Positions 51,763 to 61,522 of a DNA stretch of 64,000 nucleotides are shown here, one piece after another. A program made the position numbers and the translations under genes. Position 1 is the stretch's first letter. Each line of letters begins with the position of its first letter. The stretch comes from Desulfobacteraceae bacterium. Lineage in GTDB: Bacteria > Desulfobacterota > Desulfobacteria > Desulfobacterales > Desulfobacteraceae. The notes under the pieces were generated by a model. It saw nothing but the letters and a program-made list of their open reading frames with translations, did not search any database and was not told the origin of the DNA. The stretch is from assembly GCA_024225635.1 (NCBI GenBank), contig JAAEMK010000499.1, positions 62,001-126,000 of the forward strand, written 5' to 3'.

Positions 51763-53175
51763 CTAATTCTCAATTTTGCACCCCTCAATTGCGGGCCACA
51801 AATCCTCCACCTGTTCGCGGGTTTTTTCCATACTATCGCTGTTGTCCACGACAAAATCGGCAAACTTGAGCTTCTCATCAATGGGCAGCTGGGATTTGAG
51901 GATCGTGGCCGCCTCCTCCATGGTGATGCCGTCCCGCTCGGCCAATCGCCGGACCTGGGTCTCTTCGGGTACGTGAACCACCAGGAGCCTGTCAAACAGA
52001 TACTGGAGGTTCAACTCCACCAGCAGGGGAATTACCACCTGGATGACGGCCTCGGGATCTTCCCCGGCAATGAGTTCCACCTCCCTGAAAAACGCCTCAT
52101 AGATGGCGGGATGGGTAAATCCCTCAAGCTTTTTCCTCTTCTCCATATCACCGAATACGATCTTCGAGAGTTTTTTCCGGTCAAGGGTTCCGTCCTTGTC
52201 AAGCACCTGGGAACCAAAATAGCCGACAATATCGTCAAAGCCCCTGGTGCCGGGCTCCACCACCTCCCGGGCCAGAATGTCAAAATCGATGATGGGCGCG
52301 CCCTTTTCCCGCAACAGGTTGGCAACGCTTGTCTTGCCCGATCCAATGCCGCCGGTCACCCCGAGGAGCAGGTGCCGGCCATCCCCCCTCACCTTTGCCA
52401 TCATGGTATCCAGACTTTTATAAGGAAGAGGAAACTGCTCCAGGGGATCGGCCTCGGCCCCGGCAAAACTGATGGGATAACGCACGCCCCTGCGGTAGAG
52501 GGCCTCCATCCCGGAAAGGGCCTTTGCCACCATGTTGGCGGGAAGCGCCATGACAAGCTCGTCATCCTGGGCATGGCCGTAACGGCGCTCCCCGTAACAG
52601 GGGATGCCCACACAGGGTTTTTCCGTGTGATAACAACGGACAATGGCATCGGAGCAAGAGCTTTCTCCCACACAGGAGAACTCCATCACCTGGTAATCGG
52701 TGAACTGCAAAGAGTTGACAAGCAGCATGATCTGGGCAGGATTACAATAAATCAGCACGATGTCCGGCTCAAAGGGGTTGTACACCAGGGGCGCCATGAG
52801 CACCGCCTCGTATTTCCCGGGGGCAAGCCGGGGGATCGACTGTTCGAACCTCCGTCCGTCCGCCTTGGTGGCCACCCAGACAATGCTTCGGAAAGTTCCG
52901 TCCCGGTGGGTCTCCGGCACCTCCTGAAGCCCCAGTATGGAGGGACAGGAGGGAAACATGAAATCCTTCAGGTCCGCTCCCACGGTCCAGTCGAAATTTC
53001 GCACAAGGTTGAGCATCTGGCAGAGGGTCAGCCGCTTTTCCGGCCTGCGGAGAAAAGGGGTGGTTTCAAGACTCTCCCGGTTTTCCGCCATTTTAAAGGC
53101 AATGGGAAAAGATTTGAGCCGCAACAGCTGCTCCAGCCTCCTTACCGTCTTTTCCCAGTCATATTCAGTCTCCAT
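51763..53175 (-). CDS. coaE: DUF169 domain fused to dephospho-CoA kinase
   Basis: 470 aa from ATG 53175 (AAGGAG nine bases upstream). Residues about 12-255 form a DUF169 domain (LKSFPIAFKMAE, then LCQMLNLVRN, and a Cys-rich middle CVGESSCSDAIVRCYHTEKP). Residues 269-470 form a dephospho-CoA kinase with P-loop GVTGGIGSGKTS (272-283), FDILAREVV, and the QVRRLAERDGI lid. CoaE makes CoA from dephospho-CoA and ATP. DUF169 has no known activity. The fused arrangement is unusual; neither half looks damaged. Confidence 0.88.
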   Translation of the reverse strand: METEYDWEKTVRRLEQLLRLKSFPIAFKMAENRESLETTPFLRRPEKRLTLCQMLNLVRNFDWTVGADLKDFMFPSCPSILGLQEVPETHRDGTFRSIVWVATKADGRRFEQSIPRLAPGKYEAVLMAPLVYNPFEPDIVLIYCNPAQIMLLVNSLQFTDYQVMEFSCVGESSCSDAIVRCYHTEKPCVGIPCYGERRYGHAQDDELVMALPANMVAKALSGMEALYRRGVRYPISFAGAEADPLEQFPLPYKSLDTMMAKVRGDGRHLLLGVTGGIGSGKTSVANLLREKGAPIIDFDILAREVVEPGTRGFDDIVGYFGSQVLDKDGTLDRKKLSKIVFGDMEKRKKLEGFTHPAIYEAFFREVELIAGEDPEAVIQVVIPLLVELNLQYLFDRLLVVHVPEETQVRRLAERDGITMEEAATILKSQLPIDEKLKFADFVVDNSDSMEKTREQVEDLWPAIEGCKIEN

Positions 53176-53194
53176 TGAAACAATCTCCTTTGTT

Positions 53195-54409
53195 CTAAAG
53201 GGTAGGATCGGATGAAAACACAACCGGGGCGCAGGCACCGGCCTGAAGGGCTTCAACAAGCAACCGTTCGCTTGCGAGGACATCATTGAACCGTGTCGCA
53301 TAGGTGCCGACGCTTGAGACATCATGGGCATCGCTCCCCCCGGTGGACGGCAGTCCCAGGCCCTCGGCCACCTGGGCGGCCAGCCGGTTCTCGTTTTGGG
53401 TGACCTTCCCGTTCAGGGTCTCCAGGCCATGAACATGCTTGAACATCTCCCTCTCCATGGCCTTTTGGGGTGTCAATCCGATCTGGCCAGTGCCAAAGGT
53501 CAGGAACCCCCGAAAGGGATGGGCCGCAATAATGAAGCCATTGGCCCTCTCCACAAGGCCGGCAAGGTCACTGAGCTTGATCACCCGGTCGATGGGCTGA
53601 TGAAAACCGAACACCAGCATATCCCCTTGGTCGGTCATGATTTCATTGCCCCTGAATATCCTTAAATTAAACCGGTCCATCATGCGGTCAACGTCCCGCC
53701 GGGACCACACATGGTTGTGATCGGTGAGGCACAGGGCGTCAAGTCCCCTCTCCTTTGCGGTTTCTACCATGGCTTCGGCGGAATCGGAGGCACAGGCAGA
53801 GGCGGGAAAGGTGTGGATATGGAGATCCACCATAAACCCGGACCCTTTGGCAGCCCCGGCCCCGGCTTTTTCCGGGCCCCTTTCCAGGGAACGGGCCGTA
53901 GCAACCGAGCCCTGTTTTTCAACTGCCTGAACCCTGGAAACGGGACCGGGACCGGCCCCCGGATCTTCCTCGGAAACAGGCGGCGGCACATGGGAATCGC
54001 CCCCTTCCCCGGCCATGAACGCCTGGAGGGTCAGATCCGGATCGGTTTCCTTTGCCTGTTCCCATTGAACCAGATTCCGGGTCGCCCGGGCCGCCCGAGC
54101 GCATTCGATGAAAAGATTTGCAAAGTGACGGCAGGCGGTCCGGCCCAGGGTCTTGTGAATTCGATCCTCGATGCCGGGCTCAAGAATAAACCCCTCTGCC
54201 TGATCCAGGAACCCGATGGCCCGGGGACATTCGGGGGTGGTCCAGCGCCGCCACTCCCCCCGGACGGCAAGGCATTTCAGATCACGGATTCGAACATTCA
54301 GAAAAAGCACGAGGCTGTATATGGAATCATCCAGTTCCGCCTGGATGGAAAAAGTTTCCGGATCTTCCCGGGCCACGCTTACACGTTTGTTTCGCATAAA
54401 TTCCAGCAT
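53195..54409 (-). CDS. DUF2889-like domain fused to a PHP-family metal-dependent phosphoesterase
   Basis: 404 aa. The N-terminal ~130 residues (… SIYSLVLFLNVRIRDLKCLA … LGRTACRHFANLFIE) resemble DUF2889. A Pro/Gly-rich linker of ~60 residues follows, then a PHP domain: DLHIHTFPASACA, LTDHNHV, GNEIMT, IAAHPFRG and TGGSDAHDVSS carry the metal-binding His and Asp residues. It should hydrolyse a phosphoester; the substrate is unknown. It starts 18 bp downstream of the DUF2889 gene on the same strand. Confidence 0.82.
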   Translation of the reverse strand: MLEFMRNKRVSVAREDPETFSIQAELDDSIYSLVLFLNVRIRDLKCLAVRGEWRRWTTPECPRAIGFLDQAEGFILEPGIEDRIHKTLGRTACRHFANLFIECARAARATRNLVQWEQAKETDPDLTLQAFMAGEGGDSHVPPPVSEEDPGAGPGPVSRVQAVEKQGSVATARSLERGPEKAGAGAAKGSGFMVDLHIHTFPASACASDSAEAMVETAKERGLDALCLTDHNHVWSRRDVDRMMDRFNLRIFRGNEIMTDQGDMLVFGFHQPIDRVIKLSDLAGLVERANGFIIAAHPFRGFLTFGTGQIGLTPQKAMEREMFKHVHGLETLNGKVTQNENRLAAQVAEGLGLPSTGGSDAHDVSSVGTYATRFNDVLASERLLVEALQAGACAPVVFSSDPTL

Positions 54410-54426
54410 GAAACTCCCCCCTGTTT

Positions 54427-54930
54427 TTAAGGATTCCGGCGTTCATAGGCTTCCACGAGGGGTGTGCCCTTGGCAAAGGCGGCACAGCGGTCGTAGAGCC
54501 GGATGCTCTCCATCACCATGTTGGCGTAGAAATCGGCCTTGCCGGCCTCGTCATCCGGGGCCTTGACCAGCACCTTTTTTGTAAGGGTTAGAATAACGCC
54601 GTGGCAGCACTCCTCCACCATGTAGATGAGCTCTTTCAGGTGGGGCTCCTCCCCCACAAGGCCCTTGATGATCTTGAGCATGCCCGGCCCCACCCTGACA
54701 TTTATAAGTTTGTCAAACCCGGGACCAAGGGTGTCGCATCCCTTGAGCCAGGCGTGGCGGAAATGGCCGGTGATGCCGGTGATGGTAAGATCGGGCATGG
54801 CAACGATGATTTCCACCCTTGCGTCGGTAAAGGAATCCCGAAGCCTGCACTCGGATTTCAAACGGGTGGTGTCAATGGCCTCAACGCTTGTACAACGGTT
54901 CATGGAAAAATCAAGAATGTTGCGGGACAT
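54427..54930 (-). CDS. DUF2889 family protein
   Basis: 167 aa. It begins MSRNILDFSMNRCTSVEAID and contains RDSFTDARVEIIVAMPDLTI, then GCDTLGPGFDKLINVRVGPG and EECCHGVILTL, the DUF2889 layout with a C-rich C-terminal core. The function is unknown. GGAGG five bases before ATG 54930. It is a separate member of the same family as the N-terminal domain of the next gene, so the locus holds two copies. Confidence 0.72.
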   Translation of the reverse strand: MSRNILDFSMNRCTSVEAIDTTRLKSECRLRDSFTDARVEIIVAMPDLTITGITGHFRHAWLKGCDTLGPGFDKLINVRVGPGMLKIIKGLVGEEPHLKELIYMVEECCHGVILTLTKKVLVKAPDDEAGKADFYANMVMESIRLYDRCAAFAKGTPLVEAYERRNP

Positions 54931-54946
54931 GTCAGCCTCCCCGGCA

Positions 54947-55696
54947 TCAAGGGTTGTTCAGGGTGAACTTCCAGGCACAGTACCAATCGTCAGGGTGTTG
55001 GTCCGGCGGGCAGCCGATGCATTCGGTGGTGATCCTTGGATCGATGGCGGTGGCAAAATAGGGATATTCAACCAGGCCCACGGACTTGCATGGATAATCT
55101 TCAAGCCCTTTTCGCTTTCGCGCCACCTGGACCCGGCACTCGTTCATGCGAAAGATGATGGTGTTTTCATCGATATCCTCTATGGACTGGCGGTTGATGG
55201 TGGCATACATCCTGAACTTCAGCGCCTTTTTCAGGGCCGGGATGCCGCCGTTTTCCGGAAGCTCCAGCACCGCCTTGATCCGTTCCGCCTCAAACGGTGA
55301 GTACCGGGTCCAGCAGGTGTCGTTGCACCGTTTGGCATCGTTCATGCCAAACCGCTGCTCAACGGCCTGGAACCAGATACCGTCGTTGGCAAGCCAGTTC
55401 ACGCCCATGGTTTTCAACAGGGAAAGGAGATCCTCCCTGGACATGGCGTTCAGTGCGGCCGGCACCCCGTCAACCACCTCAAATCCCAGGGCCTTGCCCA
55501 GGCGGCCCATCTGGTTCTTCAAACTGGCATCCCACACCCTGCCCTCCACCTCCATGGCCTTTTCGGTTCCAAGCTGGTGTTCCACCTGGGCAAACCACTG
55601 ACCATAATGAACCAGGGTTCTTCTGAAAGAATCCACTACCATTTTCAACAGCAGTTCATGGTCGGCATCTTCGAGTACAGTGTTCATCTCCATCAT
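54947..55696 (-). CDS. DUF6125-like conserved protein
   Basis: About 249 aa from ATG 55696, which has AGGAGG five bases upstream. It has a helical N-terminal half, then Cys residues in KRCNDTCWTRYSPFEAER, INECRVQVARKRKG and a C-terminal TTECIGCPPDQHPDDWYCAW. These suggest a metal site or a corrinoid/heme-protein neighbour role. I think of DUF6125 but am not certain. It is the first gene of a leftward run with the two DUF2889 genes and coaE. Confidence 0.6.
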   Translation of the reverse strand: MMEMNTVLEDADHELLLKMVVDSFRRTLVHYGQWFAQVEHQLGTEKAMEVEGRVWDASLKNQMGRLGKALGFEVVDGVPAALNAMSREDLLSLLKTMGVNWLANDGIWFQAVEQRFGMNDAKRCNDTCWTRYSPFEAERIKAVLELPENGGIPALKKALKFRMYATINRQSIEDIDENTIIFRMNECRVQVARKRKGLEDYPCKSVGLVEYPYFATAIDPRITTECIGCPPDQHPDDWYCAWKFTLNNP

Positions 55697-55903
55697 GTAT
55701 TCCTCCTGAAAAGTTAGAACCACCATATTGATCGAGCGCTCAGTCAAATATATAATATTAAAAAAAACCCCATGTCAAGCGGATTACCGGATTAAAATAC
55801 GCGGAGACCGACGAAATTGGGTCAAGTGTTCCGAATAAAGACGGGACCCCCCACAGAACTCAGACTTTCCTTGGCCGGCAGGGGGCATACCACGGACCGA
55901 CAG
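55697..55903. other. Intergenic region before REP-like repeats
   Basis: No gene seen. The AT-rich start (about 55740-55770) could hold the promoter for the leftward DUF6125-to-coaE run. The repeats begin at 55904. Confidence 0.5.
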
Positions 55904-55974
55904 GGGGTCAGGCTTAGCTTATTGCGACATCCCTGATCAAAACAATAAAATACCAATAAGCTAAGCCTGACCCC
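55904..55974. repeat. 21-bp inverted repeat of a REP-like family, copy pair 1
   Basis: A 21-bp arm beginning GGGGTCAGGCTTAGCTTA (55904-55924) is exactly reverse-complemented at 55954-55974, with a 29-bp AT-rich spacer. The same arm occurs three more times at 60254-60355. Confidence 0.9.
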
Positions 55975-56100
55975 GGAGGCTTGTATTACCTGACCCCGGT
56001 GACTTATATTGCCTGCCCCCGGAGGGCTTGTATTACCTGACCCAGATGGCCGGTGGTTTTTTTTGCCTGACCCCTTAGTTACGTGCCTGCCCCCGGGGGC
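55975..56100. repeat. Degenerate tandem repeats with CCTGACCCC/CCTGCCCCC units
   Basis: After the inverted repeat come several imperfect direct copies of a ~25-bp unit containing CTTGTATTACCTGACCCC or GCCTGCCCCCGG (for example 55980-55997, 56028-56043, 56065-56096). They look like decayed or slipped copies of the same REP-like sequence. Confidence 0.65.
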
Positions 56101-56114
56101 TAATTATTGTTTTC

Positions 56115-56143
56115 TTGACACTTTACGACCAATACGGTATCAA
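56115..56143 (+). promoter_or_regulatory. Probable promoter of the EF-G gene
   Basis: TTGACA (56115-56120), a 17-bp spacer and TATCAA (56138-56143). The leader to the fusA start is about 140 nt. The -35 box is consensus, the -10 box weak. Confidence 0.5.
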
Positions 56144-56285
56144 ATATTTTTTTAATTTAAAGGTTTATGCGATGGCATCATGCTCAAGCCTGGCCGGAAA
56201 TCCAGAAGCGATTCCCATCCGGGGCCAGGGCCGACCCCCTGACCAGACCTTTTGATCTTAACCTTTATTAAACAACCATGCAGAA

Positions 56286-58325
56286 ATGACCATGAGCAAA
56301 AAAACCAACATAAAACAGATACGCAACATCGGAATCATGGCCCACATAGATGCGGGCAAGACAACGGTAACCGAACGAGTTCTCTACTACACGGGCCGCT
56401 CCCACAAGATAGGAGAGGTCCATGACGGCGAGGCGGTCATGGACTGGATGGAGGATGAACAGAACCGGGGAATCACCATCACCTCGGCCGTTACCACCTG
56501 CCAGTGGAAAACCTCCCAGATCCAGATCATCGACACCCCCGGCCACGTGGATTTCACCATCGAAGTCGAAAGGGCCCTCAGGGTGCTGGACGGCGCCGTC
56601 GGGGTGTTCTGTGCCGTGGGAGGCGTCGAGCCCCAGTCCGAAACCGTCTGGCGCCAGGCCGACCGCTACAATGTTCCGCGGATGGCCTTTGTCAACAAGA
56701 TGGACAGAACCGGCGCCGACTTTTTCAACGTCATCGAAATGATGAAGGAGAAGCTCAAGGCCAATCCCCTGATGATCCAGATCCCGGTCGGCAAAGAGGA
56801 GAGCTTCACAGGAGTGATCGATCTTCTGGCCATGAAAGAGATCACCTGGGATGATGACACCATGGGTGCGGAATACACCACAAATGAGATCAGCCCGGAG
56901 ATGAAGGACGAAGCCGATGAGTTCCGGGAAAAACTGATCGAAACCGTGGCGGAGGTGGATGACGAGATCATGGATCTCTACCTGTCGGAAGAGCCCATCC
57001 CCCCGGCAGACCTTACGGCTGCCATCCGAAGGACCACCATCGAAAGAAAAGTCGTTCCCGTGCTCTGCGGAACCGCCTTGAGAAACAAGGGCATACAGCC
57101 GCTGCTGGACGCCATAACGGCCTTTCTCCCGAGCCCCGTGGACATTCCCCCCATGCCCGGTATTCATCCGGATACGGAGGAGGTCCTGGAGTATCCGCCC
57201 CAGAAATCCGCCCCCCTGGCCGCGCTCATTTTCAAGGTGTCCATGATCGAAGGCAGAAAGCTTTCCTTTGCACGGATTTACAGCGGCACCCTTGTCTCCG
57301 GCACGGATGTCTACAATCCCTCCCTCGGGAAAAAGGAGAAGCTCTCACGAATCCTGAAGATGCACGCCAACAAGCGGGAGCGGATCGAGTCTGCCTCCGC
57401 CGGTGACATCGTCGGCATTGTGGGGCTCAAGAACTCCTCCACGGGAGAGACCCTCTGCTCTGAAAAAACGCCTGTACTGCTGGAAAAAATGGAGTTTGAC
57501 AAACCGGTCATCTCCATCGCCATCGAACCCAAGACCCATGCGGACCAGGAAAAACTCGAAGAGGTGCTGAAGAAATTCACCATCGAGGATCCGACCCTTA
57601 CCGTGACCACGGATGAAGACACGGGCCAGACCATCCTCTCCGGCATGGGCGAACTTCACCTCGAGATCATCATCAGCCGCATGCAAAGGGAGTTCAAGAC
57701 CGAGGTAAACGTGGGCAAACCCCAGGTCGTATACCGGGAGGCCCTGGAATCCCCGAGTCAGGGCCATGCCGTGTTTGACCGGGAGATCTCCGGGAAACAC
57801 CACTTTGCCGAGGTTAACCTTGAGTTCAAGCCCCTGGAAAGGGGCGATGGAATCAGCTTCCGAAACGAGGCGCCGGAAGATCAGATTCCGGAACAATATG
57901 CCGCAGCCATTGAAAAGGGAACAAAGGACGCCCTTGAGAGCGGTTTTCTGCGGGGATACCCCGTGGTTGACCTTGAGATCGTCCTTACCGGCGGCTCGTT
58001 CAACGAGTCCCAGAGTTCGGACCTGGGCTTTTCCGTGTGCGCCTCCATGGCCTGCAGGGATGCCCTGGAAAAGGCTGATATGTTCCTCCTGGAGCCCATC
58101 ATGGATGTGGAGGTGTTCCTGACCGACCAGAACATGGGGGATGCCATCGCCGACCTCAACACCCGGGGCGGCAAGATCGAAGCCATTACCCCCAAGGGAG
58201 ATGTACAGGTCGTCACGGCAACGGTTCCCCTGGCAAGGATGTTCGGCTATTCCACGGCCCTCAGATCCGCCACCCAGGGCCGGGGCACCTTTACCATGCA
58301 GTTCTCAAGGTTTGACAAGGCTTGA
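56286..58325 (+). CDS. fusA: Elongation factor G
   Basis: 679 aa. The G domain is complete: AHIDAGKTT (G1), GITITS (G2), DTPGHVDF (G3), NKMDRTG (G4). Domains II-V follow, and the C-terminus includes [20 protein letters not shown]. It moves tRNA and mRNA through the ribosome or, in the EF-G2 group, has a related recycling or stress role. It is isolated from any str operon, so it may be a second copy. A three-codon ORF (ATG 56278 to TGA 56289) overlaps the start at ATGA. Confidence 0.92.
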   Translation: MTMSKKTNIKQIRNIGIMAHIDAGKTTVTERVLYYTGRSHKIGEVHDGEAVMDWMEDEQNRGITITSAVTTCQWKTSQIQIIDTPGHVDFTIEVERALRVLDGAVGVFCAVGGVEPQSETVWRQADRYNVPRMAFVNKMDRTGADFFNVIEMMKEKLKANPLMIQIPVGKEESFTGVIDLLAMKEITWDDDTMGAEYTTNEISPEMKDEADEFREKLIETVAEVDDEIMDLYLSEEPIPPADLTAAIRRTTIERKVVPVLCGTALRNKGIQPLLDAITAFLPSPVDIPPMPGIHPDTEEVLEYPPQKSAPLAALIFKVSMIEGRKLSFARIYSGTLVSGTDVYNPSLGKKEKLSRILKMHANKRERIESASAGDIVGIVGLKNSSTGETLCSEKTPVLLEKMEFDKPVISIAIEPKTHADQEKLEEVLKKFTIEDPTLTVTTDEDTGQTILSGMGELHLEIIISRMQREFKTEVNVGKPQVVYREALESPSQGHAVFDREISGKHHFAEVNLEFKPLERGDGISFRNEAPEDQIPEQYAAAIEKGTKDALESGFLRGYPVVDLEIVLTGGSFNESQSSDLGFSVCASMACRDALEKADMFLLEPIMDVEVFLTDQNMGDAIADLNTRGGKIEAITPKGDVQVVTATVPLARMFGYSTALRSATQGRGTFTMQFSRFDKA

Positions 58326-59753
58326 TCGCCTGGAATTGAACAAAACCGTTCTTTTCTGCTTTTTAAGCTTGGATATGATCTTCCCGGCCTTTTCGATCCT
58401 GTCGGAATCGCTGAGGTCGGGAAGCGCCTTTTCAAGATGAAACAGGGCGTTTTTCCCATCGGTTATCCCGTGGTAGTAGAGACCGAGATAATAGTGGGAA
58501 AGCCCCTGTTTACCCTCCTGCCCCGCAATGCTTGCCAGGTTGTAGTAGGCCCTTGGAAAGGTCTTTTCATCAACCTCGACCACCCCCATGAAATCTTCCC
58601 TGGCCTTGGCCAGCATGCCCAGGTCATGCCTTGCGCTCCCCCTGTAAAAGAGGAGGGGCATCTTTAAATTCCCGGCGGGCTCAAGCCCCTGAAAGACCTC
58701 CAGGGCCTTTTCCGGCTCCCCCTTCAACAGATAAACCCTGCCCATCTCCATCAGAAGCCAGGGATTAAACACCTTCAGGACAAGGGCCTGCTTCAGGTGG
58801 GAAAGGGCCTGATCCAGCCGGGATTGGCGCACCAGCAACAGGGCGAGTCCGTAATGGATGGCGGCATTGTCCGGGTGCTTTTTCAGCTTGTTTACCAGCA
58901 TGGTTTCCGTGGTGTCCTTATGCCCGTACAGCCCGGCAAGCCGGTATTTTACCATCTGAAACCGGAACGGATCGATGCCGTTGCCGGTCACGGGTTCTTT
59001 TACGTTATCCTGCAGCCAGGACTGGATGTAGATGATCCGTTCCTTGGAACCGGGATGGGTCTTCAGGTATCCGGGAATGCTCTCCGTACCGTACCAGTCG
59101 TTGGCCCGGATCTTTTCCAGGCCGGTCAACAGGCCCTCCGGTGAGAACCCGGCTTTTTTTATGTAGGAGAGTCCCTTCTGGTCCGCCTCGGTTTCGTTTT
59201 CCCGGCTATAGGCCAGCATGGCGGTCTGCCCCGTCGCCATGGAACCAATGACCACGGCCTGGGCCGAATCCCCGCCGCCCGTGGCCCCCACGAGCACACC
59301 GGCGAGCACCCCGGCAAGGGTACCGATATTCACAAGTTTTGCCTTGTCTATCATCTGGGAGATATGGCGGCAGGCCGCATGGCCCGATTCATGGCCGAGG
59401 ATTCCAGCAAGCTCGTCTGAATTGTCAAGGGAGGTGATCAGGCCCCTGTTTACAAAGATGTTGGCCCCCGGAGACGCAAAGGCGTTGAACTGATCGCTGT
59501 CCACGATGTGGAAGGTATATTCAAAGGGCTGGGGGGGCAGCTGGGCCACGATCCGCTTGCCGATATCCCTGACAAGGCTCAGGGCCATTGGATCGTCGAT
59601 GAGGGTCATCTGTTTCCGGATCATGGCCATGAATTCTTCAGCCATCTCCTTCTCCTTTTTGACGGAGAGAGCCATGGCCTGTGAGCAGGAAAGAAAGAGA
59701 ACAAGAACGGCGGCAACGATGGTTGCCGGAATTTTTGATTTTAAAGGTTTCAT
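58305..59753 (-). CDS. Periplasmic M48 metalloprotease with TPR repeats (BepA-like)
   Basis: 482 aa. A Sec signal peptide is followed by an M48 peptidase domain with zinc motif HESGH in [14 protein letters not shown] and the downstream NETEADQKG glutamate ligand. The C-terminal half is TPR repeats ([20 protein letters not shown] and several others). Like BepA/LoiP, it probably acts in outer-membrane protein quality control. Its last codons overlap the end of the opposite-strand fusA by 21 bp. Confidence 0.9.
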   Translation of the reverse strand: MKPLKSKIPATIVAAVLVLFLSCSQAMALSVKKEKEMAEEFMAMIRKQMTLIDDPMALSLVRDIGKRIVAQLPPQPFEYTFHIVDSDQFNAFASPGANIFVNRGLITSLDNSDELAGILGHESGHAACRHISQMIDKAKLVNIGTLAGVLAGVLVGATGGGDSAQAVVIGSMATGQTAMLAYSRENETEADQKGLSYIKKAGFSPEGLLTGLEKIRANDWYGTESIPGYLKTHPGSKERIIYIQSWLQDNVKEPVTGNGIDPFRFQMVKYRLAGLYGHKDTTETMLVNKLKKHPDNAAIHYGLALLLVRQSRLDQALSHLKQALVLKVFNPWLLMEMGRVYLLKGEPEKALEVFQGLEPAGNLKMPLLFYRGSARHDLGMLAKAREDFMGVVEVDEKTFPRAYYNLASIAGQEGKQGLSHYYLGLYYHGITDGKNALFHLEKALPDLSDSDRIEKAGKIISKLKKQKRTVLFNSRRSSLVKP

Positions 59754-59847
59754 ATCAATTCTATACTTGATATTCTATGGGATTACAAGCCCGGACAGCA
59801 CCACGCTTCAGGCCCGGCCCACTAATACAAAACAACGAGGAGGATTA

Positions 59848-60249
59848 ATGCTGATCACCGTCAAATCAACCCGGAAAAGCGAAATGATCGATGTAACCGG
59901 CAAGATCCAACAGGCTGTTGCCGAATCCGGCATCAGGGAAGGCATTATCCATCTTTTTTCCATGCACACCACGGCCGGGATCACCATCAACGAAGCCTGC
60001 GACCCGGATGTCCGGACCGACATGCTCGGCGTGCTGAATAAGCTGGTTCCCTGGGAAGACAACTACCGCCACCTGGAAGGCAACTCCGCAGCCCATGTCA
60101 AAACGACCCTGGTGGGAACCGCCCAGACCCTTATGGTGGAAAACGGGGCCCTGGTTCTCGGGACCTGGCAGGGCATCTTCTTCTGCGAGTTTGACGGCCC
60201 CAGAACACGAAAAATACGCCTCGACATTTTTCCATCCCTGGATCAATAA
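59848..60249 (+). CDS. YjbQ/UPF0047 family protein
   Basis: 133 aa from ATG 59848 with GAGGAGG upstream (a longer open frame reaching back to 59506 lies antisense to the protease gene). The family core is present: LFSMHTTAGITINEACDPDV, the EGNSAAHVKTTLVGT block and GTWQGIFFCEFDGPRTR. Conserved His, Asp and Glu suggest a metal site; weak thiamine phosphate synthase activity has been reported for this family. It is followed by REP-like repeats. Confidence 0.92.
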   Translation: MLITVKSTRKSEMIDVTGKIQQAVAESGIREGIIHLFSMHTTAGITINEACDPDVRTDMLGVLNKLVPWEDNYRHLEGNSAAHVKTTLVGTAQTLMVENGALVLGTWQGIFFCEFDGPRTRKIRLDIFPSLDQ

Positions 60250-60253
60250 CACC

Positions 60254-60355
60254 GGGGTCAGGCTTAGCCTATTGATTTCATTGCTCATTTCCTTAAGCCT
60301 AATGACAATAAGCTAAGCCTGACCCCTAAGGATGCAATAAGCTAAGCCTGACCCC
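60254..60355. repeat. REP-like 21-bp repeats, copies at second locus
   Basis: One arm (60254-60274, one base different) is followed by two reverse-complement copies (60306-60326 and 60335-60355) in direct tandem. They are the same sequence as at 55904-55974, 4.3 kb away. Confidence 0.9.
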
Positions 60356-60458
60356 TATACCTGCGTGAAATGCCGCGAAATGTTGACAAAAAAGGCAAAC
60401 CATTCACCCCTTTTTTGCAATTGCCCTGTCCACGGAAGTATGATATCTGTTCTTCACT

Positions 60459-60656
60459 ATGACACAAACGATCTGTATATCCAATCAGAAAGGGGACGTG
60501 GGCAAGACGACCACGGCGGTGAGTCTCTCCGCGTCCCTGGCAGTTTCGGGGAAGAAGACCCTGCTTGTGGACTGTGATCCCCAGGCCAACGCGACAACTG
60601 CCACCGGGATCGACAAGCCCTATCTTGCCCTTGCAAAGGAACTTCTCCGAAGATGA
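60459..60656 (+). pseudogene. parA: parA/soj remnant with internal deletion
   Basis: 65 codons. The first ~52 are a normal ParA N-terminus ([38 protein letters not shown]), except that the Walker A second Gly is Asp (KGDVGKT instead of KGGVGKT). The last 13, [12 protein letters not shown], match the end of ParA. About 190 codons between them are missing, yet the frame and the ATGA overlap with parB are preserved. A precise in-frame deletion, or a mis-assembly, explains this. As read here it cannot work as a ParA ATPase. Confidence 0.75.
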
Positions 60657-61522
60657 GCAAAAATAAAAAAAACACAGGACTTGGCAGGGGAATATCCGCC
60701 CTGATTCCCGACCTTGAATCCATGGATGACAACCCGGGCGACTTTTTCATGTGCCGGATCGAGGATATCATCCCCAACAGGTTCCAACCCCGCACCACCT
60801 TTGTGGAAGAGGATCTTGAAAAGCTCAAGGAGTCCATCATGGAACAAGGGATTCTCCAGCCGTTGCTGGTCAGGAAACACAACGACACCTATGAGCTCAT
60901 TGCCGGGGAACGGCGCTTACGGGCCGCCCGGAAAGCCGATTTCAGCCATGTTCCGGCCCTTATCAGGGATCTTACGGATGAACAGATGCTGGAGGTCTCC
61001 ATCATCGAGAATATCCAGCGGGAGGCCCTCAACCCCCTGGAGGAGGCCGAAGCCTATCACCGGCTTATGAAGGAGTTCAACTACACCCAGGAGATGGTGG
61101 CAAAACGGATCGGAAAAAACCGCTCCACCATCGCGAACTTCCTGAGACTCAGGGGACTGCCCGAGGCCATTCGCCAGAGCCTTGCCAGGAAAGAGATCAC
61201 CACCGGCCATGCCCGGGCGATTCTGGGAGCGGGATCCGAAGACAACCAGATCAAGGCATGGCTCAAGGTGATGGAAAACGGGCTCTCTGTCCGGGCAACG
61301 GAACAGCTGGTGCAGCGAATCAAGGCCAACCGGGAAAAGCCTGCCGCCCCGGCATCCGCCCCCCGGAACCAGGAATTCAAGGGACTCTGTTCAACCCTGT
61401 CCGGGAAGATCAACTCCACGGTCAAGATCAAATCCAAGGGTGATAAAGGGCGGTTTGAAATAGGATTTAAAAATAAGGAGGAGTTCCAGAGACTTGTGGA
61501 ACTGTTGAGCACGCTTTCATGA
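60653..61522 (+). CDS. parB: Chromosome partitioning protein ParB
   Basis: 289 aa. It begins with the basic [12 protein letters not shown] tail, then the ParB CTPase domain ([50 protein letters not shown]) and the DNA-binding helix-turn-helix ([20 protein letters not shown]). The C-terminal dimer domain is about residues 240-289. It binds parS sites and loads onto the chromosome. The ATG overlaps the stop of the gutted parA, and it is coupled to ispH. Confidence 0.95.
   Translation: MSKNKKNTGLGRGISALIPDLESMDDNPGDFFMCRIEDIIPNRFQPRTTFVEEDLEKLKESIMEQGILQPLLVRKHNDTYELIAGERRLRAARKADFSHVPALIRDLTDEQMLEVSIIENIQREALNPLEEAEAYHRLMKEFNYTQEMVAKRIGKNRSTIANFLRLRGLPEAIRQSLARKEITTGHARAILGAGSEDNQIKAWLKVMENGLSVRATEQLVQRIKANREKPAAPASAPRNQEFKGLCSTLSGKINSTVKIKSKGDKGRFEIGFKNKEEFQRLVELLSTLS

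Noticed and set aside
51973-53178. 401-codon frame antisense to the DUF169-CoaE fusion
   Set aside because: Shadow frame; the sense product has complete kinase motifs.
60357-61522. parS sites near parB
   Set aside because: I looked for the TGTTTCACGTGAAACA-type palindrome and saw no convincing match in the window.
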